Shown piece by piece: positions 21,384 to 31,650 of a DNA stretch of 64,000 nucleotides. Position 1 is the first letter of the stretch; each line of letters opens with the position of its first letter. Below the pieces are notes generated by a model. The model did no database searches and was not told the origin of the DNA. It saw only the letters and a list, made by a program, of their open reading frames with translations. The stretch comes from Clusia tigrina (Eukaryota > Arthropoda > Insecta > Diptera > Clusiidae). A program made the position numbers and the translations under genes. The stretch is from contig OV050030.1 of assembly GCA_920105625.2 (NCBI GenBank), positions 26,643,016 to 26,707,015 on the forward strand, written 5' to 3'.

Positions 21384-23732
21384 CGCTATTTCCGATGGTC
21401 AACTATGATCAGAACTCCAAGATACAGATTTAAAAGATCTTCCGATGCAGGTTTTATTGCCTGGACTGAAGCGTGTTTGTCATTGCTGTCAGGCCTAATG
21501 TGAAATTATCTCTTTACTTCATTTTTGTAGGTCGATTTCAGCGACTCTTCTAGGTCAATGCAAGCTTGCTTTAAATATTTATCCAAATTTATATATAGAG
21601 AACTTCCAGTTCGTATTCTGTGACCTCTGAAGTCTCTGGTAGTCGTATACCATGAGTTTACATTACAATAACTGACACAAGCGAACAACCACACATCATG
21701 GTGAAGCTCCTTAGCGGGAGTTCATAAGTTCCTAATTTTTATGTCTGCTCGAGAACTCTGCATTTTACTTGGCTTGCTATTTGCTGCCGCTGCTGCGAGT
21801 TCTTAACATGACATTCTATGTTTAAGGAGGCATCTGCCTGCGTCTTTCCAAAAATGTGCGCCGCTTGAATCCGCGTCCGCGTCCGAGCCCGAGTCTGAAC
21901 CAGAGCCAGAGCCAGAGTCAGAACCAGAGCTCCTACGAAACTCTTTCGATTTGTAGATGCTGCACGCTTGATGATGTTTTTGCTGCTTTTGCTTTTGTTG
22001 CGGCGATTCTTATCGCTACTTTCAATTATTTTATTTGGTTCAGATGTGGCCTAAGATAAAATCGTTGATATGAACTGCAGTGGCCATAGCAACTGAATCT
22101 GCAACTGTAGCGGCAGGAGCAGCGGAGTCCGTGTACATGTGTCTAACTCTGTGGTGAACCCTTTTTCCGTATGTTGCAACATTTAATTGACACAAGAAAG
22201 CGTTGCCGCCAACATACCGTAGCATAGCAAGAGTATGCGTTGGATAGCTTCGGGTTGACTGCTTTATGGGCAGGGGATATGCAGCAGTGTCTTCGTAGTT
22301 CAGCCACACTGCTCCAGTGCTCGGTGCTTGTGAAAGTTTTTCCATAGAGAGAGAGAGAGGGAGCAAGTACATTTGGACAATTGCAAGAAAGTAAATTCAG
22401 AAAGATTGCTCAGTTATGCTTGGAGAATTTTTGAAGTTTGATTTTAAGAGTTCACATTAACATAACAACGAGAAGAATTCATGGGGAGTGCAAAGCCATA
22501 AATTCGAGTAAAGCTCACGGAGGCGCAATGGCATGATTTTGGCTGGAGTACTAATTTTATCATTATAGTATGGTAATAATAGTATGGTAGTATTAGAATG
22601 TGCAGTACTTCTCTCATCATTCACATGCTGAGTTCACCACCGCCATCCCTTTAACATGTTGATGGGTTCATTTTCCCCATTTTATATAATGAGTTCTGAA
22701 GAAATTATTTGTAATTTTCTCACTTTGCCTACAAATTAATTGAATAAACTTATTAAACAATTTGTTAGAGAGGTGAACAAACACAAATCCTGCACAACTT
22801 TTATGGATCTATCACTATTTTCTGTATAAGATTTCCTCTTTCTAAATGAATGGCAATTGGAATACTCCTTTAATCTCTAAACGACATCAGGATGCTTCTA
22901 AATATATCCCCATACAACAGGTATCTCAAATTGTCTATGCAGTCTTATCGGCATCATTACGGAGCATGTAATTCGGTTTCGTGATAGGAGCACATGTGGT
23001 TTTCCTTTATAGATTTTCAAGACTTTGGCCAAGTATATAAAATAGATTATATGGATGATCAGGTTATCTGCACAGCAAATACATTTCCTTGATGAAACAG
23101 ATGAATATGTCCCATAATGAATGTGTATATTCCAGCCAGAAAAGTTGTTAGAGTGCCGATAAGGACATTATATGCCATATTCTCTAAATAGGTGTTTATA
23201 AGAACTTTTGAAAGGAATCATTAGCAGCCTGTTTGCTTCAAGGGAGCTTAACGTCCTCTCCTGATCATGATTTGACAAGGTTTGCGAATCTGGTATTGGT
23301 AAGGTGCTTAAATGTGACTCATAGGTTCCTTGTCGGATTCTTCCAGTGATTTGTATTAAGTTTGTTGTCTCTGAATAGGCTCAAGTAACTCATAAGCTCT
23401 GAAATTGGAGTTGATATTTCTTGATATTTCTTTAACTACATTGTTTAGTCTCTCAACCGTCTACGTGTGGTCAGCTTCGTACTTAGATAAGATTATTAAG
23501 GAAGGATAACGAACTTTCCTGATCATGATTTGACAAGATTTGAGAATCTGGATTTGCCAAGGAATTTAAATGTGGACCGAATGTGGTCCATTGCAGAAAA
23601 GCAAATTTATGTTAAATACCTATTTCTATCTACGTTCTCCCCGATGACCCTCCCGATCAGAAAATTGATTATTGATACGATAAATCGAACAAAAAATATT
23701 TCATATTTATTAATTATTTCCTGATAAGAACT
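21384..23732. other. Intergenic DNA with small repeats
   Basis: Contains a CCAGAG/CCGAG hexamer run at about 21,872-21,930, a short (GA)n at 22,347-22,362, and a ~60-bp direct repeat at 23,258-23,317 and 23,517-23,577 (shared start TCCTGATCATGATTTGACAA). No supported gene. Confidence 0.5.
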
Positions 23733-24480
23733 CCTAGGTAGGTAGGTAGGTAGGAGTGGCAGCTTAGTTTACCCAAGGCACACTTGAGCCCACCTAATGG
23801 CTCGTTGTGTAACCACGGTCTGGCGCCATTCAAGCCCTGACTAAAATTGTCTAACTTAAAGATGGTGATAGTCTTTGCAAGAACAGATCCGGGAAAGGCG
23901 TGTCTCCCCCATTATGTCCCAAGAAATCAAACTGATAATTTGATGCACTTTGCTATGCCCCTAACATTGAAGGATAGCGGCTCTGCCAGATCTGTGAGAA
24001 ATCGTGCGATTTCTTCTTCTGCTCTAGGATGGGCTGTGACACAAGAATTGGATAACCGTCTCCACCTCCTCCTCGGAACCACAGCCCCCACAAAGAAATA
24101 GTTTGAGTGTACACCCACTCTTTCCGCATGCTTTCCTAGTATGTAGTGGCCGGTCACGATCGACACAGCTGTCGACAGAGATATGAAATCGAGTCAAAGA
24201 AGTATGTGTTTGTCCATTCTTGCCCAAGTGAGTCTCGGATTCCTCGTCGACACAGGATTTGTACGCGTCAGCAGTTATTTCCGTTTGATACTAAGCTTGT
24301 GTGTTGTCAGTGGGATGCCGTTATTTATGGAGGGCTGAATTTCGTGTAGAAGCGTGCCTACCTTGGCAAGTTCGTCTGCTTCGCAGTTGCCCGGGAGTGT
24401 CGCCTAGTTAAGGTGCAATCGAGAGTGCCTTGAAAGCTGATTTAGAGAAGTTCGACATTCGTGAACAAGTGTTGAGGTGA
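23733..24480 (-). pseudogene. RNase-H-type LINE 3' end
   Basis: On the minus strand, about 24,400-24,360 encodes PGNCEADELA, the RNase H motif. From 24,170 down come VSIVTGHYILGKHAERVGV and, after a frameshift, GCGSEEEVETVIQFLCHSPS, equivalent to the zinc tail of related LINEs. The 3' end is a TAGG repeat at 23,734-23,752. The 3' UTR (AGGAGTGGC...CACACTTGAGC...) matches the nested 159-bp insertion at 26,308-26,466, so both are the same family. Several frameshifts and no RT. Confidence 0.75.
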
Positions 24481-25685
24481 ACCCCTAATCGAGTTTTTTC
24501 CCGACCATGCCCTGAGTGAGATATATTCAAATCTCCACTTTTGCAAATTTTCATATGAAGGAAATCGCGATCTTGACTAATTACTTAATTGTAAATTGTC
24601 ATTAGACAAATTATGTATTTAACATAATGGATACCATGAGGAAATGACATAAATCTGGTGTGTACAAAACTTACTGTGGATTTTAGGGTACCGTATGCAC
24701 TCCTAAATGGGAACTTTTTATTAGCTGGGAAAATATATGTCCAGTGAGGAAACAGTTCCTTACGAACATATTTTTTCTGTATGTATTCTCTGATTGTAGT
24801 AGGCATAGCTTAATCATGGCCTACGGGCAATAGCTGCCGAAGGAAACTTGCTGCGTTGCCCATTTGCTGCCCGCTGCCAACGTCAAGTCGTCGTCGTCGT
24901 CGCCATAATGATGAGCTGAAATGAACTATAAGTATGAATACGGAGGCTAAAGTCCCATTTTATGTAATTCTTGAAAAGTAGATGAGAAAGTCTCCTTCTT
25001 AATATGATGACTAGTGATAAATAGTAATCTAGTGAGTTGACAGTTCCAGGTTTCGCTCCAGAAATCTGCTTATTGATAACAGAGGTGTAGATGTGTCTCT
25101 CTTAAATGGTGCACTTCCAATCCGAAGTAGATTAGGAGCATGTGATTCAGTACCTAAAAATATCTCGTTTGAACCACTTTACTACTAAAATCAATTCTTT
25201 CATTGGTGCCCGCGTTTACAACTCAAGGAAACCTCAACGAAGAGCTCTGCTGAAGCAGTGAAAAAAAGTAGAGGTAGAACTGATTCTTAAAGCATGGAAG
25301 TGCTTATGTGTTTGTATTCAGGTGTTCATTCAAACTCAGCTGTGCTATGACTCCACAAGCAATAAAAAGTATCAGAAACATTTATTCATATAGTTCAATG
25401 TTGTTATGAAGTATGGTTGTAGTTTTATCGAATGTTACTGGAACTAAGTTTAACCTGCCGCCACATTTGAAATGGTTGGATTGTACCCCTTCATATATCA
25501 GAATGGGTTACTCATAAAACTCACTCCAAGTCAGTAGTTACATCATAACGAAAGATGATTGTTATAAAAGGAAAGGTATTTTATATGAATTATATAATAT
25601 AATATATTATTATTATATAGAGAGTGTCCAAAATACAGGCATGTAGACGTATAATCGACTGTAGATCGGAAAATGTCTCCTTCCA
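24481..25685. other. Intergenic DNA, no recognised element
   Basis: AT-rich. A GC-richer patch at 24,815-24,900 includes a (GTC)n run. A TA-rich palindromic patch lies at about 25,586-25,620. Nothing supports a gene. Confidence 0.45.
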
Positions 25686-25828
25686 AGACTAGCAAATATT
25701 CATGCTCGCGTATGATAATCGGCCATGAGGACTAATACGCATCACGTATTGTGTCACACCCTTCTTAGGGACTCTCAGAGACTCTGGGTCTTGACTAGTC
25801 GCGGCATCATATTTGTTTTGTTTTTTGT

Positions 25829-26295
25829 TTAGGTGGCCCTTACAACCCGCGGGCGGGTCACGGCCGACTTGAGCCACTCTCGCCAGGCGCCTCTGCTTCG
25901 CGCGCGCCCTCTCCAATCAGTTACAACAAGCGTGGTCAGTGCTTCATCAGCTTGGTCCATCCATCGGAGGCATGGTCTCCCTCTTCGTCGTCGACCTTCG
26001 GCTTTCGTCTCAAATACCTTTTTCGCTGGAGCTTCTTCATCCATACGATGGACATGACCCAGCCAGCGTAGTCGCTGAATGCTTATACGCTGAACTACGT
26101 CGATGTCAGCGTAGAGCTCATACAGCTCGTGGTTCATTCGAATACGGTAGTCGTCGTTAACTCGAACAGGACCAAAGATTTTGCGAAGAAGTTTTCTCTC
26201 GAACACCCCAAGAGCGGCTGCATTCGCCTGCGATACCACTCATGCCTCAGCGCCATAAAGAAGCACAGGTAGAATGTAGAGTGTCAGCTTCGTCG
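25829..26295 (-). pseudogene. C-terminal domain of the RTE-like LINE ORF
   Basis: The frame from 26,239 encodes ALGVFERKLLRKIFGPVRV, NHELYELYADIDVVQRISIQ, RLRWLGHVHRMDEEAPAKK and an Arg-rich GRRRRGRPCLRWMDQ, ending with the stop at 25,829. Just upstream, about 26,295-26,240, the same frame gives KLTLYILPVLLYGAEA and a stop. These segments follow the RT in this type of element. The part before the nested insertion (26,560-26,480) contains CYYGLSKQLS, showing the two halves were once contiguous. Confidence 0.8.
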
Positions 26296-26478
26296 ATCGA
26301 GAGAGGGTAGGTAGGTAGGTAGGTAGGAGTGGCCACCCAGTCTGCCAAAAGCACACTTGAGCACACATAATGGCCCATTGTGATACCACGGTGTAGCGCC
26401 GTTCAAGCACTGACTAAAAAGGTTCCCATACTTGGGATGGTGATAGTCAGCGCAAGGACAGCGCCCATCGAGAGAGGG
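26296..26478 (-). mobile_element. Nested 5'-truncated LINE 3' end with 12-bp TSD
   Basis: A 159-bp insertion (26,308-26,466) is flanked by perfect ATCGAGAGAGGG repeats (26,296-26,307 and 26,467-26,478) and splits the RTE-like coding region. It begins on the plus strand with five TAGG units, then AGGAGTGGCCACCC, which match the 3' end of the element at 23,733-24,480. The repeat tail abuts the TSD, so the tail is the true 3' terminus. It contains only 3' UTR and no coding part. Confidence 0.92.
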
Positions 26479-26666
26479 CAATTGCTTACTTTGCAAGACA
26501 ATTGCTTACTGAGCCCATAGTAGCATCGATTAGCAAATGTGACTCTTTGCTTTATCTCTAGACCGACATTAGTATTGGTGTTAACGGCGGTGCCAAGGTA
26601 TGTAAATTCCTTGACTACTTCAAAGTTGTAGTTGCCCGCTGAAACGTCAGATCCTAGATATATATA

Positions 26667-27880
26667 CTACTTCGTTTTGCCCTCGTTTACCGTCAAGCCC
26701 ACTTTGGCTGATTCCGTTTCAATAGAAGCGAAAGCAGCAGTAACATCTCTCTTGGTCCGACCGATAATATCGATATCATCAGCGTACACAAGGAGCTGGA
26801 CACCTTTGTAGAAGATGGTGCATTTACGATGTACACCGGACTTTCGCAGGATCCCCTCCATGATGAAGTTGAAGAGATTGCAGGATAATGGAACGCCTTG
26901 TCTGAAACCTCGCTCAGTGTAAAAGGTTTCGGAGAGGTCATTTCCTACCTTGACGGAGCTGCATGTTTTGCTCAACGTAATTCTGCAGAGTCTGATCAAC
27001 TTTGCAGGTGTACCGAACTCAGACATTGCTGCGTATAGGCAATTCCGCATCGGGCTATCGAACGCAGCTTTACAATCAACAAAGAGATGATGGGTGTCGA
27101 TTTGGTTTTCGTGGGTCTTTTCCAGGATTTGGCGCAGTGTGAAAATCTGGTCTGTGGTGGATTTACCAGGTCGAAAGCCGCACTGATAAGGTCCAATCAC
27201 TGTTTTTGTATGCGGCTTCAATCTTTCACACAGTATGCTCGACAGGACCTTGTATGCGATGGAAATAAGACTGATGCCTCGGTAGTTGGCGCAGATTGTC
27301 GGGTCACCTTTCTTTAATACAATACAAAGTACGCTGCGATTCCAATCGTCGGGCATGCTTTCCTCTAGCCACATTTTGCTGATGAGTTGATGCATACACC
27401 TTATCAATTCTTCGCCGCCGGCTTCAAACAATTCGGCTGGAAGGCTGTCAGCACCGGCTTTAAAAAATTCGACTCGCTGCCTTGTGTTTTTGGGTCGCTG
27501 GATAGCAACTCGAACCTCGTCATGGCTAGGTAGTGGGACTTCCACTCTGCCTTCGTCGATTGGTGGCATCGCACTGTATTCCGCTTGGGTGGAATTGGTT
27601 GTATCGTCACCCGTGAGCAGATTTGAGAAATGCTGTCTCCATAATCTCAGTGCGCACTGTACATCTGTAACCAGATTTACATTTTCATCTCTACAAGTGG
27701 ACGCTCCGGGTTTGAAAGCTTGGGTTAGACGCTTAACCTGTTGATAGAATTTTCGTGCATTCCTCTTGCCCTGATATATCTCGAGTTCCTCAACGCTCAC
27801 ACTTTTCCTGCTCTCTTTTTTTGCGTCTGAAAAGGCGTCTCTCTTCCTTCCTCTTTTCGCGGTAAGTTTCTCACAAGGCT
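26667..27880 (-). pseudogene. Reverse transcriptase domain of the RTE-like LINE
   Basis: The open frame on the minus strand runs 28,277-26,667, but only from about 27,880 down is it the real frame; before that, the endonuclease and linker are in the ORF ending at 27,871. Motifs in order are YRGISLISIAYKVLSSIL, GFRPGKSTTDQIFTLRQIL, LFVDCKAAFDS (catalytic Asp), GFRQGVPLSCNLFN, and YADDIDIIG at about residue 498 of 536 (catalytic YADD). The core residues are intact. The frame stops at 26,667, before the thumb and C-terminal region, which continues in other frames past the nested insertion. Confidence 0.88.
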
Positions 27881-28389
27881 CGCGTTGCAGCAGACTGCAG
27901 AGTTTTTTTATATGCGGCGTTTTTTGCGGCAGTTGCATCGCGACACTCCTGGTCGTACCATTGATTTCGGGGTTGTGGGCGCCGGAAACCAATGACTTCC
28001 TCCGCGGTAGCGCGCATGGAGTGAGAAATGTGCGCCCATAGTCCACCGGCGTCGTCGGGTCCAGAGGTTGGCTGGTTGAGCTTAGCCGAGAGTTGAGCGG
28101 AATAGGACTCGGCCGTCCGTTGTGATTGCAGCTTAGCGACATCCAGCTTTCGTTGTATGCCAGTGCGTGCATTCTTCGCATTGCACAGCCGCGTGCGGAT
28201 CTTGGCTGCAACAAGATAATGGTCGGAGTCAATATTGACTCCCCGAAATGTACGCACATCAAGCACACTGGAAGCATGCCTTCCGTCGATCACAACATGA
28301 TCAATTTGGTTTCGTGTTTTTTGATCCGGGGACAGCCAGGTGGCCTTGTGGATGTCGAGGTGTGGAAATCTGGTGCTACTAACCACCAT

Positions 28390-29097
28390 GTTTCGCGCCG
28401 CGGCGAAGTCGATCTGTCTCAGACCGTTGTTCGAGGTGGTGTCATGGAACTGAACTGTTCGACTGTGGAGCCAAAGATGCCTTCTCTTCCGACCTTCGCG
28501 TTAAAGTCGCCGAGAACTATTTTTACGTCGTGGGCCGGACAACGATCGTACAAGCCCTTTAGACTCGCGTAAAAAGCATCCTTGGCTGCATCGTCCTTCT
28601 CATCCGTCGGGGCGTGCGCGCACGCAAATCAGGCTAATGCTGAAGAACTTAGCCTTGATGCGGATCGTAGCCAACCTTTCACTCCCCGGTGTGAACCGGG
28701 AGACAATGTGGCATAGTCTTCGGCTTACCACGAATACGCATCCAAATTCACGCTTCTCCGTACGGCAGCTGTAGTAGATGTCGCAGTCTGCTCGTTTTGA
28801 GCAGCCTTGTCCCTTCCATCGCATCTCCTGGATGGCGGTGATATCAGCCTTAATTTTTCCGAGGGCTTCCGCCAGTTGGATAGAGGCACCTTCCCTATAG
28901 AGGGTCCGGACATTCCAGGTGCATATCCGTAAATCATTGTCCGTTTTTCGTTCGCGGTGGTCGTCAACGTAGTCTGGCTTTTTGCTGGCTAACGTATCCG
29001 AGGCTGGCTTTTTGCTTTTCATTGGAGTTTTTTTTTTCGTGGCGGGTCCCAAATCGTGCGCACAACCCGTTAACGTCGAGGAAGACGCGCTGCACAC
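28390..29097 (-). pseudogene. AP-like endonuclease domain of the RTE-like LINE
   Basis: This domain nicks target DNA to start target-primed reverse transcription. The ORF 29,097-28,600 carries LRICTWNVRTLYREG (catalytic Asn), then ADITAIQEMRWKGQG (catalytic Glu) and a SLICVRARPDG segment where the conserved Tyr/His region should be. A frameshift near 28,600 moves the next part, with VLGDFNAKVGREG (conserved Asp/Asn), into another frame until about 28,440. The following residues (DQKTRNQIDHVVIDGR, catalytic Asp-His) return to the first frame in the ORF 28,389-27,871. All expected motifs can be seen but not in one open frame. Confidence 0.8.
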
Positions 29098-29160
29098 ATT
29101 AGCTCACTATTCAGCGGATGCTGAGATAGCTACCCAGGTGGCGCCACGTGGAGGCTGTGT

Positions 29161-29733
29161 GTCAACTTGCTAATAAATGAGCTGCATCATATTAGACAAA
29201 CGAAAAATATCTGACAATTCGAGTTCCAAGAGTTGTTCCTCGGTGATGGTCCTGCGAAAGACTTGTCTCTGAACCGATGAAAGCTACGCATTCCCTAATG
29301 AAGTGCGCGGCAGTTTCGACAATTTCCCAGGCATATATCGCAATCAGCAGAGCATCTCGCTTCGACTGCGATACTCATTCAGCAGAAAAAAAATTTGTGA
29401 CGATACCAACAATCGTTCTAAAATCACTCACTGACGATACCACCAATCGTTCTAAAAGCCTCAGTCAAGCAGAACTAGAACCCAGTAGGGATCCAGTTCT
29501 GCTTGGCTGAGGCGCATCAATGAACATTTCAGACTGCCGTTAGGTTGAAAGTCCACGCCAGTAATTGCAAAGTATATGATGCAACCTTGTATAAATAAGA
29601 TATTTATTTAATGTACCATATATTTCTGGATCCATCATCACAGCTAAATATACTTATTTACGGAAGCTAAGGTGTCTCTGTAAATGAACTATATCCGATC
29701 AAGAATAAAATCATGATCTCAATTTTCTTCTTT
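29161..29733. other. Spacer with a short hairpin
   Basis: Outside the hairpin at 29,458-29,513 it holds a ~29-bp direct repeat with core GACGATACCAMCAATCGTTCTAAAA at about 29,400-29,456, in pieces. No supported gene. Confidence 0.45.
29458..29513. repeat. 22-bp stem hairpin with 12-nt loop
   Basis: The left arm 29,458-29,479 (GCCTCAGTCAAGCAGAACTAGA) pairs with the right arm 29,492-29,513 at 20 of 22 positions, with the two non-Watson-Crick positions able to form wobble pairs in one orientation. The loop is ACCCAGTAGGGA. It may be a small inverted repeat or a small-RNA hairpin; the whole stem-loop (~56 nt) is short for a fly pre-miRNA. Confidence 0.6.
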
Positions 29734-30152
29734 GGACTATTATTAAGGTTAGGTAGGGTTAACCAGGTGGCTTGCGAGTTTATTGAATTGCACTCGTAGG
29801 CCCATTGACCCATAATGATACCTGTCTTTAGGAGCGAACCACTCCCGCCCTTTTCCTCAAAATATCCTCAACTCCCCGTGATCTTAGACCATCCAGAAGT
29901 TTTTGTGAAGTTAAGAATATCAGTTAGCTTCCAGTGCGGCTAATTCTTGTAGAAGGCAGAGCCCATATGCCTGACTCGCCTTCTCTGAAGACCCGAGCGA
30001 TCACAGAGGAGGTGTTTCACCGATTCCTCCTTCTCCTCATCTCCACATCTTTTACAATAATCTCTGAAAGGAGCACCGTACCTGGCTGCCATTCGGTCTA
30101 TGACGCAGTGCCCTGTCAGAACCCCCACGATAGTTCTGAGGACTATTATTAA
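29734..30152 (-). mobile_element. 5'-truncated LINE 3' end with 13-bp TSD
   Basis: The insertion 29,747-30,139 is flanked by GGACTATTATTAA at 29,734-29,746 and 30,140-30,152. On the minus strand it encodes LRTIVGVLTGHCVIDRMAARYG, then the zinc tail CKRCGDEEKEESVKHLLCDRSG, followed by GLQRRRVRHMG. The 3' end is GGTTAGGTAGGGTTAACC immediately against the TSD. The ORF 30,209-29,940 begins in flanking DNA beyond the TSD, so its first ~22 residues are not part of the element. It contains no RT. Confidence 0.88.
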
Positions 30153-30359
30153 AGAGTAGTAAACTTTTTCAGCTTCGGTTGAATATGGTGATGATATTGA
30201 AATAGACACTATCAGATCTGCATAACATCTTCCAAGTAAACATTATTCTAATATGACCAAGTATCCTATGCGCTAATTTTCATGTGATCATTGCAATTTC
30301 ATGCAACTGGATGAACATTAAGATTCTGTATCGGACAATATATCTAGTCAGCTACAACA

Positions 30360-31650
30360 ATTTTTTTCCCGCCTTTTTTTTATGTCGGAACAACTAGTCG
30401 AATATAGCACTCAGACCACAAAACATCCATTGTAGTACATTTGACGTTTTATTTAAATTTTCTTTGAATCTGCCAGATTTGTGAACAAACCTTAGTATAT
30501 CCTTTGTATCTAAACGGCCAAAGTTTGCACTACTTAGGATGTCAGTGCCAAATACCTCGAACCTAATTCTAGCAAAAGCGGGGCATAAGCATAAAAAGTT
30601 GTCCACCGTCTCATCTTCCTCTTCATAGGCGTGGCAAAGTGCACTGTCTGCAATGCCTATCTTTTGCATCTGCTTATCCCATGCAAAATGACCTGTCATT
30701 AGTCCTACCAGAAGTCTGCAGTCTCTGCTATCAATTGACAGAAGAACTTGTTAGGAGAGACGATAGAACATTGACGTTCTTTCGCAAATAACAGGTAGCA
30801 TTGCCTTTGCCCAAGTGCTGCCTCTTACGGCCCCCCATTCTAGATTCTGCGCACTTGCAACCCACTCACCAATCGTGGCCTTAATGGCAGCAAAAGGTAT
30901 GGGAAGAACAGGTTCCGCGCCATTAAAACTAGTCTCAGATCCCTTATTCGCTGGCTCGTCAGCGACTTCATTTCCCGTAACACCCAAGTATCCTGGAACG
31001 CATATTAGCCACAGATTGTTATGCTTCCAACATAATTCAATCTGAATTTACACAACATCACCAACTTGGAAGTAACAAGGGGGCTGAGTAAGGCCTTCAG
31101 TGCAGCCTGACTGTCACTGCAGACCCACATACTTCTGCCACATCATCTGTTTTCCACCAGATAGTTCATCGCACTTAGAATGGCTTAAAATTCCTCCTAA
31201 AAGACAGAAGCATGGCAACCAAGGGCGTAATGGAGCCGAACACCGTTGAGTTCCACAAAAGCCCCATAACACGATCCAATATCTGTTTTGGAGCCATCAG
31301 TGAAAATACGACAGCACTGCCTACCGGGCTCAGTCATACGATCAAATTCTGGAATTTGTATACAGTACCGCTGTTCAGTTATAGGATACGCGGGCATCGA
31401 ATCAATGGGCATAGAGGGAATACCATATCCTTGTCAGTGCCAACAATATTTTCAATATACCAACGCGGACCCACCCACTGCCTATTGTGCTTCATCCTAC
31501 AGGTGACCTTTAGGGCCTCTCCTTGTATGAAAACATCTAGAGCGGGAAGATTCAACAGCGCATCAAGAGAAGGGCCAGAAGTGGGCGGAAATCACGCCTT
31601 GGTTTCATTTGTCAGTAACTTGGCTTCTTATTCAGATATACGCGGCGCAT
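30360..31650 (-). pseudogene. LINE RNase H and C-terminal zinc domain, degenerate
   Basis: Minus-strand pieces in order: ALLNLPALDVFIQGEALKV (about 31,560), a linker, CRIFTDGSKTDIGSCYGAFVE (RNase H first Asp, about 31,305), GSQAALKALL (about 31,110), GVTGNEVADEPANKGSE (RNase H last Asp region, about 30,980), LMTGHFAWDKQMQKIGIAD (about 30,700), then CHAYEEEDETVDNFLCLCPAFARIR. This is the canonical order of ORF2 after RT in RNase-H-bearing LINEs (I/LOA-like groups). It is spread over several frames. The closest relative in the window is 5860-6640. The missing first Cys and the frameshifts indicate decay. Confidence 0.8.

Larger units (their letters stand above)
25690..29160 (-). mobile_element. 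Near-full-length RTE-like non-LTR retrotransposon, inactivated
   Basis: A single minus-strand element encodes, in order, an AP-type endonuclease (29,097 to about 28,280), a linker, a reverse transcriptase (about 27,450-26,667) and a C-terminal domain (about 26,560-25,829). Its length of ~3.4 kb including a nested insertion, the lack of a separate ORF1 and the protein motifs fit the RTE clade, though clade assignment is from memory of motifs. The ORF is broken by at least three frameshifts and an interrupting LINE insertion at 26,308-26,466. The 3' end after the stop at 25,829 is not clearly delimited. Confidence 0.8.

Noticed and set aside
25833..26160. Plus-strand ORFs over the RTE-like C-terminus
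   Set aside because: The minus strand has a clear family match over the same bases; the plus frames show none.
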